From: a virus
DNA: 38,747 bases
Direction: 5' to 3' (one strand)
IMG/VR virus record: IMGVR_UViG_3300018429_000009
Coordinates: 1 to 38,747 of that record
Every line of letters begins with the position of its first letter. Within the stretch, counting starts at the first letter, position 1. A model generated the notes under the pieces. It had not been told where the DNA came from. It ran no database searches and was given only the letters and a program-made list of their open reading frames with translations. Below, piece by piece: positions 15,021 to 21,976 of this stretch. A program made the translations under genes and the position numbers.

Positions 15021-15318
15021 CAGTTGAAGTCGCCGGCGAACTCCGATCTTCAGAGACTCCTTCGGACTGGAAACCGCTACAAACCCCATGCCGCCTAATT
15101 GTGAGGGGATCGAGGGCAAGTTCTACGGTCCCGATCCAGTGCTGTCGATACTCACGCAGGTCCTTTTCTCGTTCTCGCACACCTGGTTTTTTGAGCTCAG
15201 GCGCGAGATACACATAGACGGGCGGAGGAGGGCTGGGGCTAATCAGCCGCCATTCGTCGGGAGCCATGCCTGGGTCCAACCACACATCCATCCCGAAAAC
15301 CTTGCCGATTCTTCCCAT
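14902..15318 (-). CDS. Last gene of the leftward operon, unknown function
   Basis: 138 residues. ATG at 15318 follows AGGAGAAGGT, a strong site. The first about 90 residues look genuine (GKVFGMDVWLDPGMAPDEW; PPPPVYVYLAPELKKPG). The last about 40, which lie antisense to the 14796-15020 gene, have a Ser/Arg/Pro-rich shadow-like composition. Either the two operons truly end in a 119-base convergent overlap, or this gene has lost its original end. Confidence 0.5.
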   Translation of the reverse strand: MGRIGKVFGMDVWLDPGMAPDEWRLISPSPPPPVYVYLAPELKKPGVREREKDLREYRQHWIGTVELALDPLTIRRHGVCSGFQSEGVSEDRSSPATSTATCVQRPPTYAGGESDLRHSHSPASRSRREGGPDPRDDP

Positions 15319-15326
15319 ACCTTCTC

Positions 15327-15662
15327 CTATAGCACCTTATCTGAGGGAGGTGAAACGCGGAGGGCGGATCTCAGCCGGTCACGTGATTCCTCGACGTGTC
15401 TATCAATAGCGCCGCCGATGTTGCTCCTCGGCGTGAGAACGAAATCGACTCCAGCCCTCTTCAGCGCTTCCCTCAGCCTATCCTCATGATCGGGAACGCT
15501 GGGCCAAGGCGCATAGCACCAGGAGCGGTGGACGAGGGGGGCGCCTGATTTGCCGCAGGCGGGGCATACACGGACGTCTTCTGTCTCTTCGTGGAGGGGA
15601 TGGAGATCGAGCGACGATAAGCGATGATGTCGCCGGGGAAGCCCGTAAAGTTGTGTTGCCAT
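15327..15662 (-). CDS. Zinc-knuckle protein overlapping its neighbour
   Basis: 111 residues from ATG 15662 (a GTG at 15668 is also possible). CPACG near residue 33 and a later WCYAPW give a partial zinc motif, followed by a charged helical C-terminus (HEDRLREALKRAGVDFVLTP). The first about 63 codons are read out of frame with the end of the upstream gene (190-base same-strand overlap). Unknown function. Confidence 0.5.
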   Translation of the reverse strand: MATQLYGLPRRHHRLSSLDLHPLHEETEDVRVCPACGKSGAPLVHRSWCYAPWPSVPDHEDRLREALKRAGVDFVLTPRSNIGGAIDRHVEESRDRLRSALRVSPPSDKVL

Positions 15663-16183
15663 TCCCACCCGAACAGAGCGTCGATGCGCTCGGCTTTTAG
15701 CGTCGAGCCATCGTTAAGCTTGACCTCGCCATGCGTGTTCGGCCCGACAGGGCACGGATCCCCATGATGCTCAATCCAATCTCCATAAACCCGCTCTACC
15801 GCCTCCTCGTCCGGTAGAGATAGATGCGACGGGGCGCGTTCAATGAAGGCGATGGCTTCGGCCAACTCCTCCGCCCGGCGCTCGCGTAGATCGGCGAAGG
15901 CGTTGTGCCCCTCTTCTCGGTCGTCCTCGACCTCAGATCGAATGACAGCTTCGAAGCTCCGCAAGTTTTCCACCAGCGTCTCCCGCTCCTCCGGTAGAGC
16001 CGGGGTGGCGCGGGTGTTCCAGAGCGCGATGGCCGCTTCCTCGGTATCAGCACCAAAGGTCCGAACGCCGCACGCGCAAATAACCCTCCAGTGCTCGCTA
16101 CGGGTTGAAAAGCCTGGGAGCGGCATCGTCGTTGAACAGCACCATGGATTCGGACACGCCAGCAGTTCGGTCTCAGCGGGCAT
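15473..16183 (-). CDS. Lar-like zinc-ribbon domain protein
   Basis: 236 residues from ATG 16183, preceded by GAGGAGATT; it overlaps the upstream stop by 11 bases. The N-terminus (LLACPNPWC ... VICACGVRTFGADT ... AIALWNTRA) matches the layout of the restriction-alleviation Lar zinc ribbon widespread in phages. The middle is a charged helix (residues about 75-130). The later segment has EWQHNFTGFPGDIIAYRR, after which the sequence turns Ser/Pro-rich and may be a replaced or frame-shifted end. Lar family members modulate type I restriction; here that role is only suggested by the N-terminal motif. Confidence 0.58.
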   Translation of the reverse strand: MPAETELLACPNPWCCSTTMPLPGFSTRSEHWRVICACGVRTFGADTEEAAIALWNTRATPALPEERETLVENLRSFEAVIRSEVEDDREEGHNAFADLRERRAEELAEAIAFIERAPSHLSLPDEEAVERVYGDWIEHHGDPCPVGPNTHGEVKLNDGSTLKAERIDALFGWEWQHNFTGFPGDIIAYRRSISIPSTKRQKTSVYAPPAANQAPPSSTAPGAMRLGPAFPIMRIG

Positions 16184-16598
16184 TGGGAATCTCCTCGCGG
16201 GAGGGCTTCGCACAGGGCGGTAGGCCGAAATGCTGGGGCTGAGGCCAATCAACCTCAGGGTCGCCACGCTGCCAGGAACGGAACAGGCTGAGCTTCCACT
16301 CTTCGCGCCGACTCATATATTCGGTGCCGTCTGTCAGATGGAAGCCGTGCTCGGGACGTCCCTCGTTGAGCTCCGGATTCGCCTCCTCTAAGAAGGCGAG
16401 GGCGGCCCGCACGTGCGCGATCTCGTCCTGCATCATCCGTAAGAGGTCGCCGCTCCAGTGCTGACGAGCGCCATTGCTGCCCATGAGCTTGCCGAGTACG
16501 GTTGCAAGCTCGCTTTGCTCTTCGAGAACCTTGCCGACGCCGGGCCAGTGTTCCGCGCCGATTCCATAGGGACCGGGCTCGCTGAGATCGATCCTCAT
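16173..16598 (-). CDS. MazG-like helical protein (uncertain)
   Basis: 141 residues. VLEEQSELATVLGKLMGSNG, a following HW-S/D segment, and QDEIAHVRAALAFLEEAN resemble the acidic helix pairs (ExxE ... DExA) of phage MazG-like nucleotide pyrophosphohydrolase relatives. It later has a RREEWKLSLFRSWQRGD motif common to that phage family. The metal-binding glutamates are only partly conserved, so activity is uncertain. It starts ATGA-coupled to the small zinc protein upstream. Confidence 0.5.
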   Translation of the reverse strand: MRIDLSEPGPYGIGAEHWPGVGKVLEEQSELATVLGKLMGSNGARQHWSGDLLRMMQDEIAHVRAALAFLEEANPELNEGRPEHGFHLTDGTEYMSRREEWKLSLFRSWQRGDPEVDWPQPQHFGLPPCAKPSREEIPNAR

Positions 16599-16774
16599 TC
16601 CCCGCCTCCCCTCTTATCGGTGGACTCGTCTTGGCATTCGTCGCAGCGGGCCGTTTCAGTGGATCGAGTCCGCGTCACCCTGTGGCCACACTCCAATTCG
16701 AGTGCCCACGCTGACCGGTTGCTCAAGTTGAGTCGCGGGTGGGCCGAAACAACCTTGCGCACGATCCCGCTCAT
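16595..16774 (-). CDS. Small CGH-CxxC zinc protein
   Basis: 59 residues, joined at both ends by ATGA overlaps. ECGHRVTRTR then CDEC gives a zinc-binding set (Cys29, His31, Cys44, Cys47). Similar short proteins with a CGH motif are frequent in phage early regions. Function unknown. Confidence 0.62.
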   Translation of the reverse strand: MSGIVRKVVSAHPRLNLSNRSAWALELECGHRVTRTRSTETARCDECQDESTDKRGGGE

Positions 16775-17277
16775 TTCGCCCCCTTATCGGTGGGGAGAGA
16801 GGATGCCTTGAGCCTGTGGCGACTGTTCTTTTTATGAATCTGATGACACTTACGGCAAACACGCGACATCACCCCTTTGTAGATCGGCAGCGGATAAACG
16901 CGCGTGTTGACCTCGTCATAGGGATGACCGCGTATGCAGTGCGTCTTCGCTGCATGTATCGCCGTGACGGACTTGCTGTGGGGAGCCAGTGTGTTCTCGG
17001 TGATGGTGGTTACCCGTAGGTGCGCCGGGTTGACGCATGAACGGTTGCAACAGAGGTGATCGACCACCATTCCAGCGGGGATTTCCGCCCCATCTGCAAT
17101 GGCCTTGGAAATCCTGTGGACTGCCATCTGCTGACCCAAGATCGCGGCGCGACCGTAACCCCCGCTTTGCTTGTGTCCGAGCCATTCCCAGCAGTCGTCA
17201 GGGCCGCCGCAACGCACGCGGCCCCAGAACCGTGACAAGGCTGAGGGATCAGTCATAACTTGCGTGGCGCGGATCAC
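16771..17277 (-). CDS. HNH homing-type endonuclease in the left early arm
   Basis: 168 residues from a GTG overlapping the upstream stop (GTGA); ATG 17256 is an alternative. The layout parallels the HNH protein at 998-1405: FWGRV...CWEWLG, GYGRA, VHRIS, the core VVDHLCCNRSCVNPAHLRV, then CIRGH and CRKCHQIHK zinc motifs. It is a nicking/cleaving nuclease likely to be a selfish homing gene. It is inserted in a string of otherwise tiny genes. Confidence 0.86.
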   Translation of the reverse strand: MIRATQVMTDPSALSRFWGRVRCGGPDDCWEWLGHKQSGGYGRAAILGQQMAVHRISKAIADGAEIPAGMVVDHLCCNRSCVNPAHLRVTTITENTLAPHSKSVTAIHAAKTHCIRGHPYDEVNTRVYPLPIYKGVMSRVCRKCHQIHKKNSRHRLKASSLPTDKGAK

Positions 17278-17426
17278 GGCGCTTCCCCTTCCGGCTTATC
17301 GGATGCAGGGGTGGCGGCTAGGGCTTCATGGACCGCGTGAAGCTGGTCGAATGTGATCGACGCGAGAGCTTCGAACGCCACCTCTTTGGCCGTGTCCTCG
17401 CGGGTGAGCTTCGTGTCGTCGGTCAT
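17274..17426 (-). CDS. Small acidic protein, unknown
   Basis: 50 residues, ATGA overlap with the gene upstream and GTGA overlap with the HNH gene downstream. One amphipathic helix (REDTAKEVAFEALASITFDQ) and an acidic tail. It starts with MTD, as do several genes in this arm. Function unknown. Confidence 0.6.
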   Translation of the reverse strand: MTDDTKLTREDTAKEVAFEALASITFDQLHAVHEALAATPASDKPEGEAP

Positions 17427-17608
17427 GGCAACGGCATCCTCCATGTGATTTCACTGAGCATGTCGGCGCGGAGGCGCAGCTTATGCATCTCCTCCGCGCG
17501 GTTCGGCTGAACGTCGTTCGCATAACATGCGTAAAGTTGCTGGGCGAGGCTGTGCATCTCGCGCAAGGCAGCGACAAGATCGGCTTTTGTGGGCTGTTTT
17601 CCGCTCAT
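17423..17608 (-). CDS. Small helical protein, unknown
   Basis: 61 residues; helical (KADLVAALREMHSLAQQLYA; AEEMHKLRLRADML). ATGA overlaps at both ends. No recognisable family. Confidence 0.6.
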   Translation of the reverse strand: MSGKQPTKADLVAALREMHSLAQQLYACYANDVQPNRAEEMHKLRLRADMLSEITWRMPLP

Positions 17609-17802
17609 ACCACCTCCACTTTAGGCAAATCCTCGCCGGTCAAATCCTCTATGATGCCCCGAAGCCTTCTAGCCTGACGCGCTACCTCCGTGGGCTTCAA
17701 CACCAGCGTTTCCATGTCGCCAAGGATACGGGAGGCGCGTTTGCGGAGGGCTGCGCGGTCCCGTTTGTGGAGGCGGGGGGCGGGGTGAATGGGGTTGGTC
17801 AT
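17605..17802 (-). CDS. Small basic helical protein, unknown
   Basis: 65 residues, strongly basic in the first half (HKRDRAALRKRASRILGD) with a second helix (EVARQARRLRGIIEDL). It might bind nucleic acid by charge, but no motif is recognised. It overlaps both neighbours by 4 bases. Confidence 0.6.
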   Translation of the reverse strand: MTNPIHPAPRLHKRDRAALRKRASRILGDMETLVLKPTEVARQARRLRGIIEDLTGEDLPKVEVV

Positions 17803-17993
17803 TCCTCCACGCTTTCGATGAAAATGCAGGAGCGCTTCGTGATGATTTTGTGGATTTGGACATACCCGCGAAAGCGCTTGGCGGCCACTCTCGCGTCGGC
17901 GAGACTCGCAAACTCCTGAGAGGGATATGCGATCATCCCGCCGCGACGGGGAACGTGAAGCTCGTAGTGAGTTTTCGATGCTGGCTTGGACAT
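17799..17993 (-). CDS. Small alpha/beta protein, unknown
   Basis: 64 residues; GGGGAG lies 8 bases before the ATG. Strand-helix-strand layout (THYELHVPRRGGMIAYP; LADARVAAKRFRGYVQIHKI). Unknown function. Confidence 0.58.
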   Translation of the reverse strand: MSKPASKTHYELHVPRRGGMIAYPSQEFASLADARVAAKRFRGYVQIHKIITKRSCIFIESVEE

Positions 17994-18010
17994 TTTAACG
18001 GCTCCCCGTT

Positions 18011-18184
18011 TCAGTGGAAGGCCTTCCGGCCCGATGCGTCATGTATGCGCCTGATTTGCGATGTCGTCAACAGTTTCTGCGCCTCGTCGCGAGCGAGTTC
18101 GTCATTGATCCAATCGACCAGAACGCGGGCCCCTCGGCGGGGCAGACCGTGCTTAACGTCGCGAAGCCGAATGCGGTGTGTCAT
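18011..18184 (-). CDS. Small basic protein, unknown
   Basis: 57 residues from ATG 18184 with GGAGAGACGAC upstream, overlapping the upstream stop. Basic, helical (DWINDELARDEAQKLLTTSQ). A longer in-frame reading upstream exists but lies across the NinB-like gene in another frame and is a shadow. Confidence 0.55.
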   Translation of the reverse strand: MTHRIRLRDVKHGLPRRGARVLVDWINDELARDEAQKLLTTSQIRRIHDASGRKAFH

Positions 18185-18630
18185 GTCGTCTCTCCTTGCT
18201 CTCGCGCTTCCCGAACCAAGTCTGCTGCTGGAACGCCGGTCCAGTGGCTCAAGACGTTGCTGACGCGATCCAACCAGCGCGATCTCTCCGTTTCCGTCAT
18301 CCGTGCATCCGATGTCGAGCGAGGCTTGAAGCCGATCACCTCGCCCTTGTGGTTCTTCAAGTCCTCGCCAAGCCGGAGCTTTTGCTTTAGGACAAGGTGC
18401 AGGGATTCGGCGTCCCATGGGCTGTCGGTCCTGTCCTGCAACACGCGGCTGGCGACGTGGAGCAAAACCCAATAAAAAGCCCGCCGTTTCTGGTTTCGCG
18501 TGACCTTGCCGAGCTTTATCGTGACCGTCTCGCCTTCCTTCAGGTGCCCGATGGCCTCCTCGCAAAAGCGATTGGCGGGACGAAGGCTTCCGAGTACCTT
18601 GCGGGCGAAAAGGGGGGCGGCTTCTGTCAT
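18181..18630 (-). CDS. NinB/Orf-like recombination protein
   Basis: 149 residues from ATG 18630 with GGAGG ten bases upstream. The layout follows lambda NinB (Orf): a strand and loop with basic residues (TVTIKLGKVTRNQKRRAFYW), WDAESLHLVLKQKL, then RSTSDARMTETERSRWLDRV. Orf-type proteins load recombinases or annealing proteins on SSB-coated DNA. The ERF protein and a Ref-like nuclease lie just upstream in the same operon, which supports a recombination role. Motif match is by eye; a DUF1367-type relation is the main alternative. Confidence 0.55.
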   Translation of the reverse strand: MTEAAPLFARKVLGSLRPANRFCEEAIGHLKEGETVTIKLGKVTRNQKRRAFYWVLLHVASRVLQDRTDSPWDAESLHLVLKQKLRLGEDLKNHKGEVIGFKPRSTSDARMTETERSRWLDRVSNVLSHWTGVPAADLVREAREQGETT

Positions 18631-18632
18631 CT

Positions 18633-18734
18633 TCACATCGCCTCCGCAATGGCCAAGATCAGCACAATCAGCAGCCCGATAGCCATTCCACAACCGAATG
18701 TCGGATCGAAACCGGCTCCACGATCTTCACGCAT
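18633..18734 (-). CDS. Tiny single-span membrane protein
   Basis: 33 residues; ATG preceded by GAGGGGGGAAGG. A soluble head (MREDRGAGFDPTFG) is followed by a clear transmembrane helix (MAIGLLIVLILAIAEAM). It lies in the recombination block. Function unknown. Confidence 0.58.
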   Translation of the reverse strand: MREDRGAGFDPTFGCGMAIGLLIVLILAIAEAM

Positions 18735-18837
18735 CGCCTTCCCCCCTCTTTGGTATGAGGTAATCGTCGGCCATCTTCTTTCTCCCTCGCCGTGGCTTTT
18801 CGACCTTCGCCAAGAATTGCTCATTGTTGGTTGGCAT
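18727..18837 (-). CDS. Tiny basic protein, uncertain start
   Basis: 36 residues from ATG 18837 (TTGGAG 8 bases upstream), very basic in the middle (KVEKPRRGRKK). An internal ATG at 18774 has an even better ribosome site (GAGGGAGAAAGAAG) and would give only 15 residues. It overlaps both neighbours. Low certainty. Confidence 0.4.
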   Translation of the reverse strand: MPTNNEQFLAKVEKPRRGRKKMADDYLIPKRGEGDA

Positions 18838-19027
18838 TGACGGGCTCCAAGAGGGCGCGAATGTGGTGCGCAACGACACCTGCATTGAAGTTGTCGGCAA
18901 CAATGGCGCTCGCCTCCAGAGCCTCGCGCTGGGCTTGCTCGATTGCGGCGAGCGCCTCCGAAGTTGACGACCAGTAGTCGCGCTCCTCGGCCTCACTCAG
19001 AATATCCTCAGCCTTTCGTATCGGCAT
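18821..19027 (-). CDS. Small helical protein, unknown
   Basis: 68 residues; ATG preceded by GGAGGAAAGAT. One long amphipathic helix (ALAAIEQAQREALEASAIVA). Starts within the end of the Ref-like gene. Unknown function. Confidence 0.58.
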   Translation of the reverse strand: MPIRKAEDILSEAEERDYWSSTSEALAAIEQAQREALEASAIVADNFNAGVVAHHIRALLEPVNANQQ

Positions 19028-19346
19028 ATCTTTCCTCCCAAAGCCTGTCAGCCTCCGCCAACAAATCTATGTCATGCTCGCGGTAGAACCCCCTATGCCC
19101 GAGATCGTGAACCGAAACCCGTCCTGGACTGTCAACGCGATGGTGGATCGGGCAGAGTGGGGAAACCCGTTGATGCGACCGCGCGAGGATTCCGGCCTTA
19201 TTGGCGTAACCGCGCACATGGTGAATCTCCGCCGTCGCGCCGCAAACGAGACACGGCATTTGCGCCACCCTGTCCAGATGCGCTTTCTCCTCCGCTGTGG
19301 GCCGGGCGCGAGGCTTGACGCGGAATGGCGTTCGGCGGAGCATCAC
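19008..19346 (-). CDS. Ref-like HNH nuclease
   Basis: 112 residues. CLVCG (about residue 34), EIHHVRGYANKAG and SPLCPIHHRVDSPGRVS, ending with FYREHDIDLLAEADRLWEE, are the ordered signatures of the Ref / DUF968-like HNH group, where phage P1 Ref cuts at RecA-bound D-loops. It is coupled to the ERF gene by ATGA and to NinB-like downstream, so it probably serves phage recombination. The residues suit an active HNH fold. Confidence 0.75.
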   Translation of the reverse strand: MMLRRTPFRVKPRARPTAEEKAHLDRVAQMPCLVCGATAEIHHVRGYANKAGILARSHQRVSPLCPIHHRVDSPGRVSVHDLGHRGFYREHDIDLLAEADRLWEERYADTKG

Positions 19347-20014
19347 GCGTTTTCCAACTCGCTCCTGCGGGTGTCATATTCCTTCTTGAGGAAGTCGAAG
19401 GCGGTATCCGACGCGCCCTTGATCATTTCCAAATCTAGCTCGCTGTCGCTCCAGGTCAGCCCAAGCTCGACAAGGTCGTTGGCCGCACGAATGCGTTTGC
19501 GAAGCGCGCCGGCAAGTTTCTGGAGATCGGTCTGGTGTTCGCCCTTACTGGCGATTTCCACGCCCTTTTTGTCCGGATCGTCATTGTCGCCGGTCGGGAT
19601 CATGAATAGGCCCCTGAGAAGCTGCTTGAGCGCGTAGGACTGCGCTGAGCCCGCCGACTGCGCTCCGGTGGCCTGAACGGTCACGCCCTTGAAGATGGGG
19701 CCGTAAGCCTCTCCATCGGCGTGAACCAGGGTGAAGGCGAAGCGCGCGTTCCACATGACCGTGGATTTGCCGTCTTTTTTGGTGACCTCCTGTGTTTCGG
19801 CGTCACGCGCTTCATTCGGGATGATGAACAGCCCGGCGTCGGCGCAATGCCCGCGAACATGCTCAAGGAAATCGTCAATGGACGCGTAATCGTATCGCGC
19901 TCCGCTGTCGTTTCGCTTATGCTCTTTCCCGAGAGTTCCGAGCGCCTTCATTACCGTGATGACGGCGGTGGCGATTTTGGGCGGGAACAGATAGTCCTGA
20001 GGATCAGAAGCCAT
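19343..20014 (-). CDS. erf: ERF-family single-strand annealing protein
   Basis: 223 residues from ATG 20014, AAAGGA about 10 bases upstream. The family core is clear: YDYASIDDFLEHVRGHCAD (about 41-59) and GAQSAGSAQSYALKQLLRGL (about 118-136), followed by an acidic TGDNDDPD turn. ERF proteins form rings that anneal homologous single strands, as in P22 Erf, for genome circularisation and repair. The charged C-terminal part is helical. Upstream in-frame codons back to 20143 are Pro/Ser-rich and overlap another gene, so they are not used. Confidence 0.92.
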   Translation of the reverse strand: MASDPQDYLFPPKIATAVITVMKALGTLGKEHKRNDSGARYDYASIDDFLEHVRGHCADAGLFIIPNEARDAETQEVTKKDGKSTVMWNARFAFTLVHADGEAYGPIFKGVTVQATGAQSAGSAQSYALKQLLRGLFMIPTGDNDDPDKKGVEIASKGEHQTDLQKLAGALRKRIRAANDLVELGLTWSDSELDLEMIKGASDTAFDFLKKEYDTRRSELENA

Positions 20015-20250
20015 TGGAAATCGTCCTTTGAAATGGGGTGCAGGCGATTGAGGAAGCGCATGGGATTGAGGGGGTAAAGACGCGGGCTGTCGGTGCGTGG
20101 CGCCCATTCGCCGCGCCACCATTGATCGGACAGAAGCTCCCACGTATCCGGGTCGCGCTCGCCGTCTTCAAGCCATACGCGGACGGGAGCCCAAGGACCG
20201 AAGGCGCGAAGCTTGACCCGAAAATATCCCTCGGACAGTTCATCTATCAC
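19951..20250 (-). CDS. Conserved small phage protein, unknown
   Basis: 99 residues from a GTG at 20250 with GAGG about 7 bases upstream. It has the pattern FGPWAPVRVWLEDGERDPDT, a Trp-rich middle, then HPISKDDFQWLL, seen in a widespread small protein of alphaproteobacterial phages. It overlaps the ERF start by 64 bases. Unknown function. Confidence 0.6.
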   Translation of the reverse strand: MIDELSEGYFRVKLRAFGPWAPVRVWLEDGERDPDTWELLSDQWWRGEWAPRTDSPRLYPLNPMRFLNRLHPISKDDFQWLLILRTICSRPKSPPPSSR

Positions 20251-20455
20251 CTGCCGCCTCTTGAAGCTTGGCGACCTTGGCGCTAAGATGCTCGACCGCG
20301 TAGGCGAGTTCGGAAATCAGCCCTTCAGACCAGAGCCGTTGCGGTGCGACCTCGATAAAGCCGACGCGCTGAACGACATGGGTCACGTCATCGGTAAGCT
20401 GCTCGACCAAGCTAGCCTCCAGCGCCGTTTGATGCGACGAAATCACTGCGGTCAT
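20240..20455 (-). CDS. Small helical protein, unknown
   Basis: 71 residues, ATG preceded by GGAGCGAAACG. Helical (ALEASLVEQLTDDVTHVV; LAYAVEHLSAKVAKLQEAAG), with coiled-coil potential at the C-terminus. It overlaps the next gene by 11 bases. Confidence 0.58.
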   Translation of the reverse strand: MTAVISSHQTALEASLVEQLTDDVTHVVQRVGFIEVAPQRLWSEGLISELAYAVEHLSAKVAKLQEAAGDR

Positions 20456-20489
20456 CGTTTCGCTCCTGTCTGGCGATAGAGGGAAGGGG

Positions 20490-20783
20490 TCATGCGCGGT
20501 ATTCGAGAACGTATTTCTTCGCCTCTTCCTTGGTCATTTCCTTGCCGGACCAGTCGTTTGTGATCGACCCGTTCACGGCGTCGATAAGTTCGCACAGCGC
20601 CAACTTCTGCTCAGGGCTGTCTGCCTGCGCCATCGCATTCATTGACATGCCGCCCTCTGCGTATTTCCGGGCGGCGGCTTTGCTCGCTTCGCTCTTCAGG
20701 TCCCAGCCCTTGAGCGTTCCCCATTTCAGCGCAAGATATTCGGTGGTCTCCGGAGCTTTATCGGTATGGGATGGATCAGTCAT
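20490..20783 (-). CDS. Small acidic protein, unknown
   Basis: 97 residues from ATG 20783 with CGGAGAA upstream, ATGA-coupled to the previous gene. Mixed helix (KSEASKAAARKYAEGG; SPEQKLALCELIDAVNG), ending with a basic helix. It starts MTDPSHTD, matching the start sequence of other genes in this arm. Confidence 0.58.
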   Translation of the reverse strand: MTDPSHTDKAPETTEYLALKWGTLKGWDLKSEASKAAARKYAEGGMSMNAMAQADSPEQKLALCELIDAVNGSITNDWSGKEMTKEEAKKYVLEYRA

Positions 20784-21193
20784 CGGGGTTCTCCGGAGAC
20801 TCTTGCACGAAGACTCGCAGCGGTAAGCGCAAGGGCAGGGGTGGCGGCCGCCCCTTGGACAACAGGCAAAAGGAGCCAATCGTTCGGGTCGTAATCGGGG
20901 TGATAGAGATCAACCACTCCCGGCGACGCACGAAAGTCCATCAGCGCCTTCCATCCTTCCGGCACTAGCGTCATCGCAGCGTCGAGAGAGGAGGTGTAGG
21001 GGAACGCTTTCGGCCTCTCGGTCGGGGTAGCGTTAGGACCGAAGCCCCAACCGCGCCAATCGGCGGCATAGTCATTCGGCAGGTCAAGACAGTCTCGAAT
21101 GTCGGCGTCGAGTTGAACGTCCGGCCCAGCCGCACCTTCGACACGCTCAGCCAAGGCGTCTTCGGAAGTCTGGATATGGGGCTTGTCAGTCAT
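20780..21193 (-). CDS. Conserved phage protein, unknown function
   Basis: 137 residues; ATG preceded by AAGGAA. The segment PYTSSLDAAMTLVPEGWKA and a C-terminal GAAATPALALTAASLRARV are typical of a common phage early protein in which a short beta unit ends with a conserved ATPALAL helix. Function is not known. Confidence 0.62.
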   Translation of the reverse strand: MTDKPHIQTSEDALAERVEGAAGPDVQLDADIRDCLDLPNDYAADWRGWGFGPNATPTERPKAFPYTSSLDAAMTLVPEGWKALMDFRASPGVVDLYHPDYDPNDWLLLPVVQGAAATPALALTAASLRARVSGEPR

Positions 21194-21229
21194 GGCGTGG
21201 GTTCCTTGCGTTAACGGTCGGACGCGGGA

Positions 21230-21478
21230 TTATTCTTCCATCTCAGGCTGGTCGCAAAGCGGACAGCGGTCATGCGGAGGCGAGCGAAATGCCAGCTTGT
21301 CGGCTTTATTCGCTCTGCGGGCAAACGTGATGCGGTAAATGCCCCCAGCAAGGCGAGGCCCGCCGTCCTGATAGATGAAGGCGATAGTTCGGTTCGACAG
21401 ATGAGCCGAGAACGCCATCGCCTCGTAACTGTCTTCACTCGCGCCGGAAGTTTCGGTATCGGTGGTTTCAGCCATCAT
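21230..21478 (-). CDS. Small protein with C-terminal CxxC
   Basis: 82 residues from ATG 21478 (or 21475); TAGGAGAGCG upstream. Acidic N-terminus (AETTDTETSGASEDSYEAM), then beta strands, then RCPLCDQPEMEE, half of a zinc site. Unknown function. Confidence 0.55.
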   Translation of the reverse strand: MMAETTDTETSGASEDSYEAMAFSAHLSNRTIAFIYQDGGPRLAGGIYRITFARRANKADKLAFRSPPHDRCPLCDQPEMEE

Positions 21479-21485
21479 CGCTCTC

Positions 21486-21722
21486 CTAAGCGTTCGGTGG
21501 ACGAGACAGATACTCGGCGAGCGCGGTTGCCGTTTCCTCGTCAACAGCTTCGGTTAGGTCCGCGAAAGGGAAGCCGAGCGATATGCTCGTCCGCCCATCG
21601 GCCTTGTGGACAGGAAGGGGATCTACCCATATCCGCCGCCCTTCCGCTCGGAAGGTTCGTCCGCCAAAGCCACTAGGGGCTGGCGCATCGGGAACTGGGG
21701 CGGTATTGGCTTTCTCAGTCAT
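21486..21722 (-). CDS. Small protein, unknown
   Basis: 78 residues; GGAGCGAACG upstream of the ATG. A Pro/Ala-rich start, a strand segment (RTFRAEGRRIWVDPLPV) and an acidic helix (VDEETATALAEYLSRPP). No family recognised. Confidence 0.55.
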   Translation of the reverse strand: MTEKANTAPVPDAPAPSGFGGRTFRAEGRRIWVDPLPVHKADGRTSISLGFPFADLTEAVDEETATALAEYLSRPPNA

Positions 21723-21769
21723 CGTTCGCTCCTCAACAGCGTTCGGCGGTTAGGGTCGGTCGGGGGCGC

Positions 21770-21976
21770 TCATCCCTCCGTCCGGCCCGTATCTTCTAGC
21801 ACGGAAGGGGTGGGGGTGCTAGGAATAACGGCCAGGAGTTCAGCGCGCGCGCGCGCGTAAGCGTCGTCATCGCCATCAAGGGCTGCGTCAACCATCCGCC
21901 CATAGGCATCCCACCCGATGGCCAGCGCGTCGATCTTTGCCGCAAGCTCTGGCCACGGCTTGAAATGGTCATCCAT
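21770..21976 (-). CDS. Small helical protein, unknown
   Basis: 68 residues from ATG 21976 with GGAGGACA upstream. Helical and acidic (WPELAAKIDALAIGWDAYGR; GDDDAYARARAELLAVI). An alternating GC run at about 21841-21856 lies inside the coding part (Ala-Arg-Ala-Arg). It overlaps the MazG-like gene by 8 bases. Confidence 0.55.
   Translation of the reverse strand: MDDHFKPWPELAAKIDALAIGWDAYGRMVDAALDGDDDAYARARAELLAVIPSTPTPSVLEDTGRTEG

Noticed and set aside
15088-15489. Plus-strand frame in the convergent region
   Set aside because: No ribosome site and Ser-rich shadow composition; the minus-strand genes here have good starts.
18011-18649. A 212-codon minus frame spanning the NinB-like gene
   Set aside because: Only its last 57 codons lie outside the NinB-like gene and have a proper ATG and ribosome site; the rest is an out-of-frame reading.
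21841-21856. Alternating GC run as a possible Z-DNA or CpG island element
   Set aside because: It encodes Ala-Arg repeats inside a plausible gene and is short; no supporting structure nearby.
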